Shown: positions 26,985 to 38,379, numbered from the stretch's first letter. The stretch: DNA of 64,000 bases from Bacteroidetes bacterium 47-18 (GCA_001897155.1 MKSF01000027.1:1-64000); one strand, 5' to 3'. A program made the numbers and translations. The notes: a model not told the origin generated them from the sequence alone.

Positions 26985-29393
26985 CTACGATCCTACAATA
27001 TATTTCAGCCTTTCGATCAGCTCCCGGGTCCGCTTCAGTGACAGCTTGCCCTCTTTGAATTTAAATTCCAGCTCTCGTGCCAGCTGTCCCTCTTCCTTAT
27101 AGCCCAACTGGCCCAGCCTGGAGGCCAGCTTATGGCAGATCTCGCGCAGTTGCTCCGTATCACCGCTGTACAGGGCTTTTTCCAGGGCAAAGATATCGGC
27201 ACGGGTATCTGCTGTAAAGACGGCCAGCAGCTCTTCGTCCTCATCCGGGTTCAGCGTGGGCGCTCCGGCGGCAACTTTTTGCTTGAAGTAGGCCTCGAAT
27301 GAAGCTATAAGAAAAGGCTTGTTCAGTATATCGTCAAATCCCTGCTGCTTGATATGCTCCACCTCATCCGGCAGCACCTGTGCGGTAAGGGCTATGATCC
27401 TGACCTCTGCCGGCACACGCTCCCTGAGTATCTTCACCAGTTCATAGCCCATCATATCCGGCATCCGGATATCCAGGAAGATCAGGCGCAACTGCGGTGG
27501 CACTTCTGCCTCCAGCACCCCGGACGGGTGATTAAAGCTGCGGTAGGCAATATGGTTATGCTCCAGTATCCGCTCACAAAGCTGCAATATATAGGCGTCA
27601 TCATCTATCACCCATACCATGCCCCGGAAGTCGCTGTTATCCTTTCTTTCCGAACGTGCAGGCGCGATCAGGGCATCCGGTTCCGCGTATTCAAAAGGAA
27701 TACGGATCAGGAATTCGCTTCCCATTCCCAGCCTGGAGCTGACCAGGATGGTCCCTCCCATCTTTTCAATAAGCTCCTTGGCTATGCTCAGTCCCAGGCC
27801 GCTCCCTTCCGGCATATGCCGTGTGGGCAGTTGCTCAAAATCCTTGAAGATAATATCCAGGTCTTCCTGCGCGATCCCCTGTCCCGAATCGGCTATCTTA
27901 AATTCCAGGAGCACATTATGCTCACCAGCTTTACTTGCGGTAAGTCCGAAGGCCACGAAACCCTCATCCGTAAATTTCACGGCATTATGCAGGATATTGA
28001 GCAGTATCTGCTTCAGCCGGATGGCATCGCCCAGCAATACCCAGGGCAGCACATCGGGCTGTATATGCCACTCAAAAGATAATTGCTTATGTAAGGCCTG
28101 AACTGAGGCCAGGGCCTTCAGCTCATCCAGCACCCTGCTGATGCTGAAGGGCTCTCTCAGCAGGGTCAGGCTGTCATTGACCAGCTTATTGTAATCCAGC
28201 ACCTGGTTGACAATTTCCAGCAGATGCCTTGAAGAGTCGGAGATGATCTGCACCTGGTCCCTGGAAGGCGCGGTATGAAGCATGAGGTCGGCATACCCGA
28301 TAATGGACTGGAGCGGACTTCTTATCTCGTGGCTCATTTTGGACAGGAACTGCTGCTTGACCGATCCGAGCCTGTCGGCCTCCTCCTTAGCGGCTATCAG
28401 CGCCTTCCTGTTCCTGTCCTGCTGTACCAGGTCCCAGGCTATCAGGGCTCCCATGACAAGGATGACTATTACAAACAGCACCGTCAGGATGGTAATGCTG
28501 CTCAGGGTATCGTCAATGTTACGGAGCGCGTCTTTATTCCTGGAAGAAAGCAGCCGGCTGTTGTCCTGCTCGATATCATTCAGCGTATTCAGCACTTCAC
28601 GGATCAGGGTCGTGTTCGCTTCATCCAGCGCCTGCCGCTGCTCATTCAACTGTCCCAGCTTGCTTTTACGCTTTTGCTGCAAGCCGTCAAGCGTATTGGT
28701 AAGCTGTACGAATATGCTGTCGTCCTGCAGCAACTGCAGGGTATCCAGCGACACGTTCATCTGCTCCAGGACAAAATATCGGACCTCCTTTACCATAGGC
28801 TCTTTCCTCTTCCCGAAGAGGCGGTTCCAGAAGGTGCTTTTCTGCTCCGTGCCCTCCGGCAGGGAATCTGAAATAGTAGTGGAAGAAATGGAGGACCGGC
28901 TTTTGAACATAGCAGAGTCCGACCGGAGATAGGAGTTGTGTATAAAGTCAGACAACCGCTCTATCTGCAACTGCACCGAATCCGACCGGATAAAGTCCCT
29001 GGTCAGTGCCTGGTACCCTTTAATAAGCTGGTCCCGTTTGTGCAAGAGGCCGGACAAGAGCTCCAGGCGCTCCAACTGCACGCCGTTGCCCTCATTGAGC
29101 GCCCTAAGGCTGTCTATGATACCACTGATCTTCTTCTTCAGCGTATCGGATGTCCGGAATACATCATTATTATAATTGGGTGTGATTATTTTCCGCTGTA
29201 CCTGGTCCAGCACCACGATATCCTTGAATAATTCATTCACCAGGTATTGCTCCGTAGGCGGCCGTGATATCTGGTTGACCGTATGCCGTATCTGCCTGGA
29301 GTTCCTTGTAGTGATCACCCCGGCCCCCACTATTGTTACCACCGCCAGCAGCAGGCTGATAATAATTTTGAATTTAAGAGAGGACTTCCGCAT
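26985..29393 (-). CDS. Hybrid sensor histidine kinase with receiver and Hpt domains
   Basis: The 802-residue protein has two membrane segments (about 8-28 and 300-322) enclosing a helical periplasmic sensor region. The HisKA domain follows (His near residue 356 in LSKMSHEIRSPLQSI), then the ATPase domain with EGSGLGLSIAKELI, a receiver (about 612-725; LIFLDIRMPDM, NKPF) and a C-terminal Hpt domain (His in ICHKLASRLGQLG). This is a full His-Asp-His phosphorelay in one chain, needing a final receiver such as the NtrC-type protein encoded downstream. The signal is unknown. Confidence 0.93.
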   Translation of the reverse strand: MRKSSLKFKIIISLLLAVVTIVGAGVITTRNSRQIRHTVNQISRPPTEQYLVNELFKDIVVLDQVQRKIITPNYNNDVFRTSDTLKKKISGIIDSLRALNEGNGVQLERLELLSGLLHKRDQLIKGYQALTRDFIRSDSVQLQIERLSDFIHNSYLRSDSAMFKSRSSISSTTISDSLPEGTEQKSTFWNRLFGKRKEPMVKEVRYFVLEQMNVSLDTLQLLQDDSIFVQLTNTLDGLQQKRKSKLGQLNEQRQALDEANTTLIREVLNTLNDIEQDNSRLLSSRNKDALRNIDDTLSSITILTVLFVIVILVMGALIAWDLVQQDRNRKALIAAKEEADRLGSVKQQFLSKMSHEIRSPLQSIIGYADLMLHTAPSRDQVQIISDSSRHLLEIVNQVLDYNKLVNDSLTLLREPFSISRVLDELKALASVQALHKQLSFEWHIQPDVLPWVLLGDAIRLKQILLNILHNAVKFTDEGFVAFGLTASKAGEHNVLLEFKIADSGQGIAQEDLDIIFKDFEQLPTRHMPEGSGLGLSIAKELIEKMGGTILVSSRLGMGSEFLIRIPFEYAEPDALIAPARSERKDNSDFRGMVWVIDDDAYILQLCERILEHNHIAYRSFNHPSGVLEAEVPPQLRLIFLDIRMPDMMGYELVKILRERVPAEVRIIALTAQVLPDEVEHIKQQGFDDILNKPFLIASFEAYFKQKVAAGAPTLNPDEDEELLAVFTADTRADIFALEKALYSGDTEQLREICHKLASRLGQLGYKEEGQLARELEFKFKEGKLSLKRTRELIERLKYIVGS

Positions 29394-29499
29394 AATTAGT
29401 TCAAAATTAACAGAAAAGCATTATCTGAAATTTTCTTTATCAATACTTTAGGCTTTGTACAGCCTTTCCTTTCGTATAAAAATACGTATTTTTATAGCT

Positions 29500-30591
29500 A
29501 TGCAATTACTCTCTTCCCTGCAGACACCCGTCCTCTCTCTTGCCAACAGGATCGTGATGGCCCCCATGACCCGGTGCAGGGCCGATAACCCGGGCGGCAC
29601 ACCCAATGAGCTGATGTGTGATTATTACCGCCAGAGGGCTTCGGCCGGCCTGATCATTTCCGAAGGTGTCCATGTGAGCCCGATGGCAGTGGGCGGCCTG
29701 CGTGTTCCGGGGCTTTTTTCAGGTCCGCAGGTAGCAGGATGGCAGCAGGTCACCACAGCGGTCCACCAGGCAGGCGGCAAAATATTCGCCCAGTTGTGGC
29801 ACGTGGGCAGGCTATCGCATCCCGACCTGCTGAACGGGCAGCTTCCCCTGGCACCTTCTGCCGTCAATGCGGATTTTAAGGTATATGCACATAAAGGCTT
29901 TGCAGCAACTGTAACGCCCCGGGCGATGACCGAAGCCGATATCCGCCAGACGGTAACGGATTTTACCGAAGCGGCCCGGAACGCTATCCTTGCAGGCTTT
30001 GACGGTGTGGAGATCCATGCAGCGAACGGCTACCTCTTCCACCAGTTCTTTGCCAAATGCTCCAATACCCGGACGGACGATTACGGGGGAAGCATTCCCA
30101 ACCGCTGCCGGTTCCTGCTGGAAGTAACGGAAAGTATCGGCCGGGCCATCGGCATCTCGAAAACAGCCATCAGGCTCTCTCCTTCTCTTGACCGCACCTT
30201 CGGCATACGGAAAGATGATGAAACAGAAGCCCTGTTCTCCTACCTGGCAACGACTCTGAACGATTACAGGATCGCTTACCTCCACATCAGCGGCTTCACT
30301 GCCGACAGCGAAGATCCTGATCCCGGCCGGACGATACTGGAGACGGCGGCCCGCTACCGGAAGCTCTATAAAGGCACTTATATGATCAATAAGGGATTTA
30401 CCAGGGATACCGCGGAAAGCGCGTTACGGAACGGGCTTGCAGACCTGGTCTCTTTCGGGGAATTATTCATTGCCAACCCGGACCTGGCGGAACGCTTTCG
30501 GCACCAATGGCCTTTGAACCAGCCCGACCGGGGCACTTATTATACGCCCGGGGCCGCCGGATATACCGATTATCCCTTTTACCCGGGCTGA
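29500..30591 (+). CDS. Old yellow enzyme family alkene reductase
   Basis: The 363-residue FMN-dependent reductase starts at the ATG at 29500; upstream in-frame codons are rejected because they overlap the divergent kinase leader. Family motifs are visible: NRIVMAPMTRCRADNPGGTP, AQLWHVGRLSHPDL, the substrate-binding DGVEIHAANGYLFHQFF and the FMN-phosphate end LADLVSFGELFIANPDL. It reduces activated C=C bonds of enones, nitroalkenes or nitrate esters using NAD(P)H in the cytoplasm. It ends before a bidirectional terminator shared with atpC. Confidence 0.95.
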   Translation: MQLLSSLQTPVLSLANRIVMAPMTRCRADNPGGTPNELMCDYYRQRASAGLIISEGVHVSPMAVGGLRVPGLFSGPQVAGWQQVTTAVHQAGGKIFAQLWHVGRLSHPDLLNGQLPLAPSAVNADFKVYAHKGFAATVTPRAMTEADIRQTVTDFTEAARNAILAGFDGVEIHAANGYLFHQFFAKCSNTRTDDYGGSIPNRCRFLLEVTESIGRAIGISKTAIRLSPSLDRTFGIRKDDETEALFSYLATTLNDYRIAYLHISGFTADSEDPDPGRTILETAARYRKLYKGTYMINKGFTRDTAESALRNGLADLVSFGELFIANPDLAERFRHQWPLNQPDRGTYYTPGAAGYTDYPFYPG

Positions 30592-30635
30592 CAACAGGCA
30601 TTACAGATAATACCGTAACTTATCCCGGAAGATAA

Positions 30636-30667
30636 AAAGGGCTGCCCGTTGGAACAGGCAGCCCTTT
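30636..30667. terminator. Bidirectional terminator between the reductase gene and atpC
   Basis: A perfect 11-bp stem (aaagggctgcc/ggcagcccttt) with a 10-base loop lies between two convergent genes. Confidence 0.85.
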
Positions 30668-30685
30668 CAGCATGCTTGGAAACGC

Positions 30686-30952
30686 TTATTTACCTTCTAC
30701 AGGCTCAGCGCTTTCCAGCACAACGGATGTCTTGTTATTGGAAGTTTCCACAAAGCCCCCGTTGATATGATAAACTTCTGAGTTATTGCTGTTTTTATCA
30801 ATGATGATTTTCATTTTACCTTCGCCCAATGCTGCTACCATAGGTGCGTGGTTCTCTAAAATTTCAAACAGACCCTCTACACCCGGTAACTGGATACCAT
30901 ACACTTCCCCGCTGTATATTTTACGCTCCGGCGTTAATACTTCTAAAATCAT
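30686..30952 (-). CDS. atpC: ATP synthase F1 epsilon subunit
   Basis: The 88-residue protein has the N-terminal beta-barrel of the epsilon subunit (MILEVLTPERKIYSGEVYGI, GVEGLFEILENHAPMVAALG). It lacks most of the C-terminal helical hairpin of the E. coli protein (about 139 aa), as is usual for short Bacteroidota epsilon subunits. It sits in the central stalk of F1 and couples rotation to catalysis. It follows atpD by 20 bases on the same strand. The other ATP synthase genes are not in the window. Confidence 0.94.
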   Translation of the reverse strand: MILEVLTPERKIYSGEVYGIQLPGVEGLFEILENHAPMVAALGEGKMKIIIDKNSNNSEVYHINGGFVETSNNKTSVVLESAEPVEGK

Positions 30953-30972
30953 AGATGTGTTTATTTATTTGA

Positions 30973-32481
<1,509 letters not shown>

Positions 32482-32517
32482 TTATTAAAATGATTGTTAT
32501 TTAATATAAATCGTGTG

Positions 32518-32525
32518 CAAAGGTA
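32518..32525 (-). promoter_or_regulatory. -7 box of the atpDC operon
   Basis: On the minus strand TACCTTTG followed by CAC matches the TAnnTTTG box and lies 46 bases before the atpD ATG. The 314-bp gap between atpD and uppS is a divergent promoter region with an identical TACCTTTGCAC box on the plus strand at 32740 for uppS. Confidence 0.55.
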
Positions 32526-32739
32526 GTGTGTAAATTTAAAATAGAAAAATACATTGCTCAAAAAATATTTCCGCGCTGCTATTAAGGTGTTAATATGTGT
32601 TTAGCATACCTTTTATTTTTTCCCGCGCTGCATAATATTCCCCGCAAATGGCCGTTAATGGTATTTTAGAACATATAAGGAACCCCGTAAATTATTTTAA
32701 GTACCAATGACCTATAATTATATAGTTTAACTAATTTTG

Positions 32740-32747
32740 TACCTTTG
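32740..32747 (+). promoter_or_regulatory. -7 box of the uppS-bamA operon
   Basis: TACCTTTG followed by CAC lies 40 bases before the uppS ATG in the divergent region shared with atpD. A strong -33 TTTG is not seen at the expected distance. Confidence 0.55.
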
Positions 32748-32786
32748 CACATTTCTATCTAATTCTTTTATTATCTGATTTTTTAA

Positions 32787-33545
32787 ATGGACTATACATC
32801 ATTAATTGATACATCCAATATCCCCCGGCACATAGCCATCATTATGGACGGAAACGGACGGTGGGCCAAGGAGCAGGGCTTTGATAGGGTGATTGGTCAT
32901 AAGGAAGGCGTGAACAGTGTCAGAAAGGTAGTAGAAATTGCAGCAGAAACGGGCGTTAAGTTCCTCACCCTCTATGCTTTCTCCACCGAGAACTGGAACC
33001 GCCCCAAAGAAGAGGTAGATGCATTGATGGAATTGCTGGTGAGCGCCCTCCGGATGGAGGTGGAATCACTTAAGAAGAATAATATACAGCTCAGGGTGAT
33101 AGGGAACATTCCCTCCCTGCCCGCACGCTGCCAGCACCAGTTGAACGAATCCATAGAGATACTGAAAGAGAATGACGGGCTGGTACTTGTACTGGCCTTA
33201 AGCTATAGCTCCCGGTGGGAGATCACCCATATGGTACGGCAGATAGCGGCAGCCGTAAAGAGCGGCACGATAGCGGAAAACCAGATCACGGACGAGCTGG
33301 TACAACAGTTCCTGTGCACTAACGATATCCCTGACCCGGAGCTGCTGATCAGGACAGGCGGGGAAGAACGGGTCAGCAATTTCCTGCTGTACCAGATCGC
33401 TTATTCCGAATTATATTTTACGGAAACCCAGTGGCCTGCGTTCGGAAAGGATGACCTGCTGAAAGCCATTGCCGCTTACCAGAGCAGGGAACGCCGCTTC
33501 GGCAAGACCAGCGAGCAAATTCAAAACAAAGCAAAACACAGTTAA
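32787..33545 (+). CDS. uppS: Isoprenyl (undecaprenyl diphosphate) synthase
   Basis: The 252-residue cis-prenyltransferase condenses isopentenyl diphosphate onto farnesyl diphosphate to make the C55 lipid carrier of peptidoglycan and O-antigen synthesis. The catalytic motif [20 protein letters not shown] with its Asp, [18 protein letters not shown], and the C-terminal [20 protein letters not shown] and [10 protein letters not shown] are all present. bamA starts 15 bases after its stop codon, so the genes share a transcript linking envelope-lipid and outer-membrane assembly functions. Confidence 0.97.
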   Translation: MDYTSLIDTSNIPRHIAIIMDGNGRWAKEQGFDRVIGHKEGVNSVRKVVEIAAETGVKFLTLYAFSTENWNRPKEEVDALMELLVSALRMEVESLKKNNIQLRVIGNIPSLPARCQHQLNESIEILKENDGLVLVLALSYSSRWEITHMVRQIAAAVKSGTIAENQITDELVQQFLCTNDIPDPELLIRTGGEERVSNFLLYQIAYSELYFTETQWPAFGKDDLLKAIAAYQSRERRFGKTSEQIQNKAKHS

Positions 33546-33559
33546 TTTAAATCATATAG

Positions 33560-36214
33560 ATGTTGAACTTGAAAGGCTGGAAAATAGCAGCATTTGTTGC
33601 AATAAGCCACATTATAGTCCCCCAGGTACAGGCACAACTGGGAGGAAAAAAAACGGGGCAATTGTCTATGCAGAAAGACGACAGATTCGAGATCGTGGAT
33701 ATCACGGTGACTGGGACGCAGTTCCTGGACCCGGATCTGTTAAAGATAGTTTCCGGACTACACAAAGGCGATAAGATAGAACTGGAGAACGACGCGGCCA
33801 TCACAACCGCGATGAAGAAGCTCTGGGAGCAGAAGCTGATAGAGAACGTCAGGATAGATGTTATCAAACAGGAAGATAAAAGGGTCTGGCTGAACATTAC
33901 CATCGTGGAAAGACCCAAGCTGGGCAGCGTCAGCATCCGCGGCGTGCGCAGCACCCAGGAGACCGAGATCAAAAATAAGCTGAAGCTGGGTGAAAACCGT
34001 ATGATCACGGAAGCGCTGAAGCTGGATATGCAGGAAACGATCAAAAAGTACTTCATAGAGAAAGGGTTCAATAACGTGAGCGTGACCATGGAGGAAAAGA
34101 AAGACCCCAACAAGGCCTTTACCGACCTCGTGATCTATATCAACAAGGGACAGAAGATCAAGATCAACAACGTCAATATCGTTGGCAACGAAGAAGTGTC
34201 CACCTCGCGCCTGCGCCGTGCCATGAAAGGCACCAAGGAAGGTCCGAGGCTTTCCCGGGTACCCGCATACAATACTTCCGTATATGGCTCCGAGGAAGAC
34301 AGGAGCTTTAAGACCTATGTCAGGAACTGGGGCTTTCTCTCCCCTACCAAGACCCTGAACATCCTGAACCCTTATTTCCGGTATAATTTCTTCTCCGGCG
34401 CCAAGTACAGCGCGGCCAAGTTTGAAGAGGATAAGGAGTCCATCATCAATGTATATAATAATTTAGGCTTCAGGGATGCCCAGATCGTTGCAGATACGGT
34501 ATATTCCCCGGACGGCCGTAATATCAATATAGACCTGAAAGTAGCCGAAGGCAGGAAATATTATTTCGGGGATATTGAGTACAGGGGCAATACGGTCTAT
34601 TCCGACTCCCTGATCCAGAGGATCGTCAATATCAAAAAAGGTGATGTTTACAACCGCCAGAAGCTGGAATCCCGCCTGGGTCTCCAGATGAACCCTGAAG
34701 GCACGGTGGACCTGTCCGGTATGTACCTGGATAACGGTTACCTGTTTTTCCGCGCTACGGCACAGGAAAAAAATATTGTGAACGATACGATCCATTATGT
34801 GGTCAACCTGACGGAAGGGCCGGTGGCCATCATCAAGCACGTGGATATATCCGGCAATCTTAAGACCAATGACCACGTGATCCGCAGGGAGCTTTATACG
34901 CTGCCCGGCAGTAAGTTCAGCCGTTCGGATGTGATACGTTCCATTAGGCAGCTAAGCGTACTGGGCTTTATTGACCCTGAAAAGCTGCACCCCGATATCA
35001 AGCCGAATATGACCGATTATACCGTGGATATCGATTACCAGGTAGCGGAGAAGTCATCCGACCAGTTCGAGGTGTCTGCCGGTTACCAGGGCAGCCGGAT
35101 CGGCTTTTTCGGTTCCGTAGGGCTTGTGTTCAATAATTTCTCTATCCGGAATATCGCCAAGCCCAAGTACTGGGACCCGCTGCCGTCAGGCGATGGGCAG
35201 AAGCTGTCTATCAGGTGGCAGTCCAGCGGGCTGTTCTTTAACTCCGGCAACCTGACCTTTACCGAGCCCTGGCTGGGCGGCAAGAAGCCCAACTCCCTTA
35301 CCGTTTCAGGCGTATGGACCCGGCTGAGCAACGCCACCGGAAGCCTTTGGAGCGGCAACGCGGATGCCAGCGCCAGCTATATCAAGAATATCGGCGGCGG
35401 CGTTACCTTCGGTAAAAGGCTGAAATGGCCGGACGATTATTTCGTATTTTCCGTAGGTCTCAATTACCAGAATTACTTTTTAAAGGATTACGCGCTGTCC
35501 AGCCTCGGGGAGTTCACCAACGGCTCCGCCAATAACCTGCATCTTAAGCTGACCTTATCGCGCAGCTCCCTGGATCATAACCTGTTCCCGAGAAGCGGTA
35601 GCAATATCACCTTCTCCGCCCAGCTGACCCCTCCTTATTCCATGCTTTCGGAAAAAGATTATTCCGGCATGTCCACCAAGGAGAAGTATAAATGGATAGA
35701 GTACCATAAGTACCGCTTCAACGCGGAATGGTACCAGAAGATATACGGCAACCTGATCTTAAAGATATCGGCCAAATACGGCTTGCTGGCCTCCTATAAC
35801 AAGGACCTGGGCCTATCCCCGTTTGAAAGGTTCCAACTGGGTGGAGACGGCCTGTCGGGTATGCAGTTCATCGTGGGTAAGGATATCATCTCTCACAGGG
35901 GTTACGAGATCTATGAGCAGGATGCCACCATTTTTAACAAGTATTCGGTAGAGCTACGCTATCCGTTCTCCATGGCGCCTACCGCCACCATCTTCGGTCT
36001 TGTCTTCGCAGACGGCGCCTATGCCTGGCAGAATGCCAAGCAATATAACCCGCTGCAACTGAACCGCTCCGTCGGTGCGGGCCTGAGGCTGTACCTGCCG
36101 ATGTTCGGACTGATGGGACTGGATTACGGTATCGGTATTGACAGGTATACTCCCGGTATGAGCCTCAGCCAGTACGCCAGGTTCTCCTTTATGTTAGGAT
36201 TTGAGCCGGAATAG
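33560..36214 (+). CDS. bamA: Outer-membrane protein assembly factor BamA
   Basis: The 884-residue Omp85 protein has a signal peptide (MLNLKGWKIAAFVAISHI, cleaved after about residue 26), a run of POTRA domains in the first half (about 35-430; for example DITVTGTQFLDPDLL, VSIRGVRSTQETEIKNKLKL, HVDISGNLKTNDHVI) and a C-terminal 16-strand barrel with the conserved surface-antigen motifs (FERFQLGGDGLSGMQF, VELRYPFSMAPTATIFGLVF). It is the essential core of the BAM complex that folds barrels into the outer membrane. It is flanked by uppS and two OmpH/Skp chaperone genes. Confidence 0.97.
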   Translation: MLNLKGWKIAAFVAISHIIVPQVQAQLGGKKTGQLSMQKDDRFEIVDITVTGTQFLDPDLLKIVSGLHKGDKIELENDAAITTAMKKLWEQKLIENVRIDVIKQEDKRVWLNITIVERPKLGSVSIRGVRSTQETEIKNKLKLGENRMITEALKLDMQETIKKYFIEKGFNNVSVTMEEKKDPNKAFTDLVIYINKGQKIKINNVNIVGNEEVSTSRLRRAMKGTKEGPRLSRVPAYNTSVYGSEEDRSFKTYVRNWGFLSPTKTLNILNPYFRYNFFSGAKYSAAKFEEDKESIINVYNNLGFRDAQIVADTVYSPDGRNINIDLKVAEGRKYYFGDIEYRGNTVYSDSLIQRIVNIKKGDVYNRQKLESRLGLQMNPEGTVDLSGMYLDNGYLFFRATAQEKNIVNDTIHYVVNLTEGPVAIIKHVDISGNLKTNDHVIRRELYTLPGSKFSRSDVIRSIRQLSVLGFIDPEKLHPDIKPNMTDYTVDIDYQVAEKSSDQFEVSAGYQGSRIGFFGSVGLVFNNFSIRNIAKPKYWDPLPSGDGQKLSIRWQSSGLFFNSGNLTFTEPWLGGKKPNSLTVSGVWTRLSNATGSLWSGNADASASYIKNIGGGVTFGKRLKWPDDYFVFSVGLNYQNYFLKDYALSSLGEFTNGSANNLHLKLTLSRSSLDHNLFPRSGSNITFSAQLTPPYSMLSEKDYSGMSTKEKYKWIEYHKYRFNAEWYQKIYGNLILKISAKYGLLASYNKDLGLSPFERFQLGGDGLSGMQFIVGKDIISHRGYEIYEQDATIFNKYSVELRYPFSMAPTATIFGLVFADGAYAWQNAKQYNPLQLNRSVGAGLRLYLPMFGLMGLDYGIGIDRYTPGMSLSQYARFSFMLGFEPE

Positions 36215-36234
36215 CATAAGTTATCTTAACTTTG
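36200..36234 (+). promoter_or_regulatory. Candidate internal promoter before the first ompH gene
   Basis: TTTG at 36200-36203 and TAACTTTG at 36227-36234 are 23 bases apart and lie upstream of the OmpH gene at 36308, partly inside the end of bamA. This would let the chaperone genes be expressed apart from bamA. The second chaperone gene has a weaker TAATATTG box at 36863-36870. Confidence 0.5.
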
Positions 36235-36307
36235 TATTATTTGTATTATATTAAACCTTAATTGCAAGCAGCAGTCTTATAAAACACCAGCATTAAAAGT
36301 AAATATT

Positions 36308-36832
36308 ATGAAACGATATATTATAGCAGCAGCCGTTTTAGCAGCAGGCAGCTTTGCCTACCAGGCAGACGCACAGGTACAGAAATATTTTGTGATCGAT
36401 TCCAAATATATACTGGAAAAGATCCCTGAATATACCGACGCCCAGAAGAAGCTGGATGATGCTTCCAAAGCATGGCAGGAAGAGGTGGATAAAAAAATGC
36501 AGCAGGTAGACCAGATGTACAGGAGCTACCAGGCAGAAAGAGCGCTGCTGTCTGAAGAGGCCAGGAAGAAAAGGGAAGACGAGATAGTTATGAAGGAAAA
36601 AGAAGCCAAGGACCTGCAGAAAAAATACTTCGGCTACGACGGTGAGCTGTATAAAAAACGCCAGGACCTGGTAAAGCCGGTACAGGATAAGGTATTCAAT
36701 GCCGTTCAGCAATTCGCCCAGCAGAGAGGCGCCGAGATCGTGTACGACAAAGCGGGCGGCGTAACCATTTTCTATGCCGATCCCAAGCTGGACAAATCTG
36801 ATGAAATTGTCAAAATGATCAACAAAAAATAG
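36308..36832 (+). CDS. OmpH/Skp family periplasmic chaperone (first copy)
   Basis: The 174-residue protein has a signal peptide (MKRYIIAAAVLAAGSFAYQA) and the Skp-type fold: a short strand (QKYFVIDSKYILEKIPEYTD), two long charged helices forming the tentacle (DKKMQQVDQMYRSYQAERAL, KKREDEIVMKEKEAKDLQKK), and a closing strand (AEIVYDKAGGVTIFYADPKL). It escorts unfolded outer-membrane proteins to BamA. It follows bamA in the same direction and is tandem with a second copy. Confidence 0.93.
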   Translation: MKRYIIAAAVLAAGSFAYQADAQVQKYFVIDSKYILEKIPEYTDAQKKLDDASKAWQEEVDKKMQQVDQMYRSYQAERALLSEEARKKREDEIVMKEKEAKDLQKKYFGYDGELYKKRQDLVKPVQDKVFNAVQQFAQQRGAEIVYDKAGGVTIFYADPKLDKSDEIVKMINKK

Positions 36833-36914
36833 CCGAAAGGTCATTTGAAATAAAAATAACATTAATATTGCACTGCAATAACACCTAACAATTATTAAAA
36901 CAAAACAGCAAAGA

Positions 36915-37460
36915 ATGAAAAAAGTATTGCTTTTAGTAGTAGCCGCTTTAACACTGGGTCTTCAGGTAAACGCCCAGAAAGCTCCTGCTACTCAAAATAC
37001 TCAGGCCACTACCGGCGCTTCACCCAAGAAACTGGGCTATCTGAATTCCCAGGAGCTGCTGAGCGCTATGCCGGAGTATAAAAAAGTCAACGAAGACCTT
37101 GAAGCCTATTACAAACAACTGGAAGCGGATTTTGCAGAGCTTAGCAAGGAGTATCAGAACAAAATGAAAGATTACGAAGATAAGGTCAGGACCCTGAGCG
37201 AATCTATGAAAGAAGTAAAGCAAAAAGAAATTATGGCTTTACAGCAAAATATAGAAGACTTCCGTACTTCTTCCCAGGAAAAGCTGTCCAAAAAAGAAGC
37301 GGAGCTGGTCAATCCTTTATTAAAAAAGATCCAGGATGCTATCGACGCAGTAGGTAAGGAAAATAATTTTGATTATATCTACAATGAGTCTGCCCTGCTC
37401 TATGCCAAAGATTCTGAGAATATCACACCACTGGTAAAAGCGAAGCTGGGTATCAAATAA
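36915..37460 (+). CDS. OmpH/Skp family periplasmic chaperone (second copy)
   Basis: The 181-residue protein has a signal peptide (MKKVLLLVVAALTLGLQVNA), a Thr/Gln-rich spacer, and then the same Skp-like layout (KKLGYLNSQELLSAMPEYKK, two long charged helices, NNFDYIYNESALLYAKDSEN). It diverges from the first copy mainly in the helices. Tandem OmpH genes after bamA are common in Bacteroidota. A terminator follows. Confidence 0.93.
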   Translation: MKKVLLLVVAALTLGLQVNAQKAPATQNTQATTGASPKKLGYLNSQELLSAMPEYKKVNEDLEAYYKQLEADFAELSKEYQNKMKDYEDKVRTLSESMKEVKQKEIMALQQNIEDFRTSSQEKLSKKEAELVNPLLKKIQDAIDAVGKENNFDYIYNESALLYAKDSENITPLVKAKLGIK

Positions 37461-37496
37461 TCCCATTCTCCCGGCTGACCGGGAAATAAAATAGCA

Positions 37497-37537
37497 CATA
37501 AGGCCATATCTTTCCGGGTATGGCCTTATGCTTTTTA
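37497..37537 (+). terminator. Terminator of the uppS-bamA-ompH operon
   Basis: The stem cataaggccatatc/ggtatggccttatg (14 bp, one G-T pair) with loop tttccg is followed by CTTTTTAC. Confidence 0.8.
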
Positions 37538-37569
37538 CAGGGGAGCATATACTATCTATATATAGGCAA

Positions 37570-37745
37570 CAAAGTCATTATAAGTCACCCATTATTATAA
37601 GAGATTCCTCACATCCGTTCGGAATGACCAGCACCCTCAGTGCCTTTATAGTAAAAGCGGTTTTTGACCCGCAGAGAGCACCCCGCTCAGCTAGGCGCGT
37701 ATCTGTAATAGGTTGTTGCCTATGAGCAGATAGTCACTTAAAAAA
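37570..37745 (+). repeat. Intergenic repeat family B, copy 3
   Basis: This copy reads aagtcattataag, attattataagagattcctc, cgttcggaatgacc, a variable hairpin-rich middle, and ends gcagatagtcactt. It is the same family as 24828-25015 and 8285-8450. The remaining 200 bases to 37946 show no gene or recognisable element. Confidence 0.6.
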
Positions 37746-37946
37746 TAGCAATACCTTACCTCTATCCTGTCAGTACCATTTCTAAAGGCACAACAAAATC
37801 AGCCTGTTTTACAATTGTCAGAAAATCCAAATGAGCCTGTGCTGTTCCTGCTTAATCTGTAATCTTTACAAGACCGCTAAGCTATTATTAATCATTATGA
37901 CCGATATTTTAAACCTGATCTATAGCTTATCAATGCTTCTGAAATA

Positions 37947-38348
37947 TTATTTATCATAATGCCTTTTAAAAATAATACCTGCACCAGGCGTAATACCATT
38001 ACTGTAGATCAATAATGAATCATTATCTGCAATAGTATACAGCCAAACATCATAATTCTTTCTATAATGATATATCAATCTGTCGTCTAGTGATTTTTCA
38101 CTAACAGGTGATCCTAAATCCGTTCGCTGTTCAAATAGGGGTACAACTGTACACCTTCCCAAAGAATCTATATACAGGAACCATGGTGAAATATTATACA
38201 AAATATTATCAGCTTTCATTTCGTCCTTAAAATACTCGTATTGCGTATTAACCCACCAACCAGCCAACGGGGATATCACTTTATTTTGTGTGAAGCTATT
38301 ATCAGCTAATACAACAAGCAGCAGTAACAGGCATATTTTTCTTTTCAT
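37947..38348 (-). CDS. Small secreted protein of unknown function
   Basis: The 133-residue protein has a signal peptide (MKRKICLLLLLVVLADNSFT) and a mature part rich in Trp, Tyr and Asp that looks like a small beta-barrel or lipocalin-like fold (SPLAGWWVNTQYEYF, SPWFLYIDSLGRCTVVPLF). I do not recognise a family. It opens the AT-rich accessory tract and resembles secreted immunity or accessory proteins of polymorphic toxin arrays only by size and setting. Confidence 0.65.
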   Translation of the reverse strand: MKRKICLLLLLVVLADNSFTQNKVISPLAGWWVNTQYEYFKDEMKADNILYNISPWFLYIDSLGRCTVVPLFEQRTDLGSPVSEKSLDDRLIYHYRKNYDVWLYTIADNDSLLIYSNGITPGAGIIFKRHYDK

Positions 38349-38379
38349 ATTTTTACTGACTATTTGTATACAGGAAATA

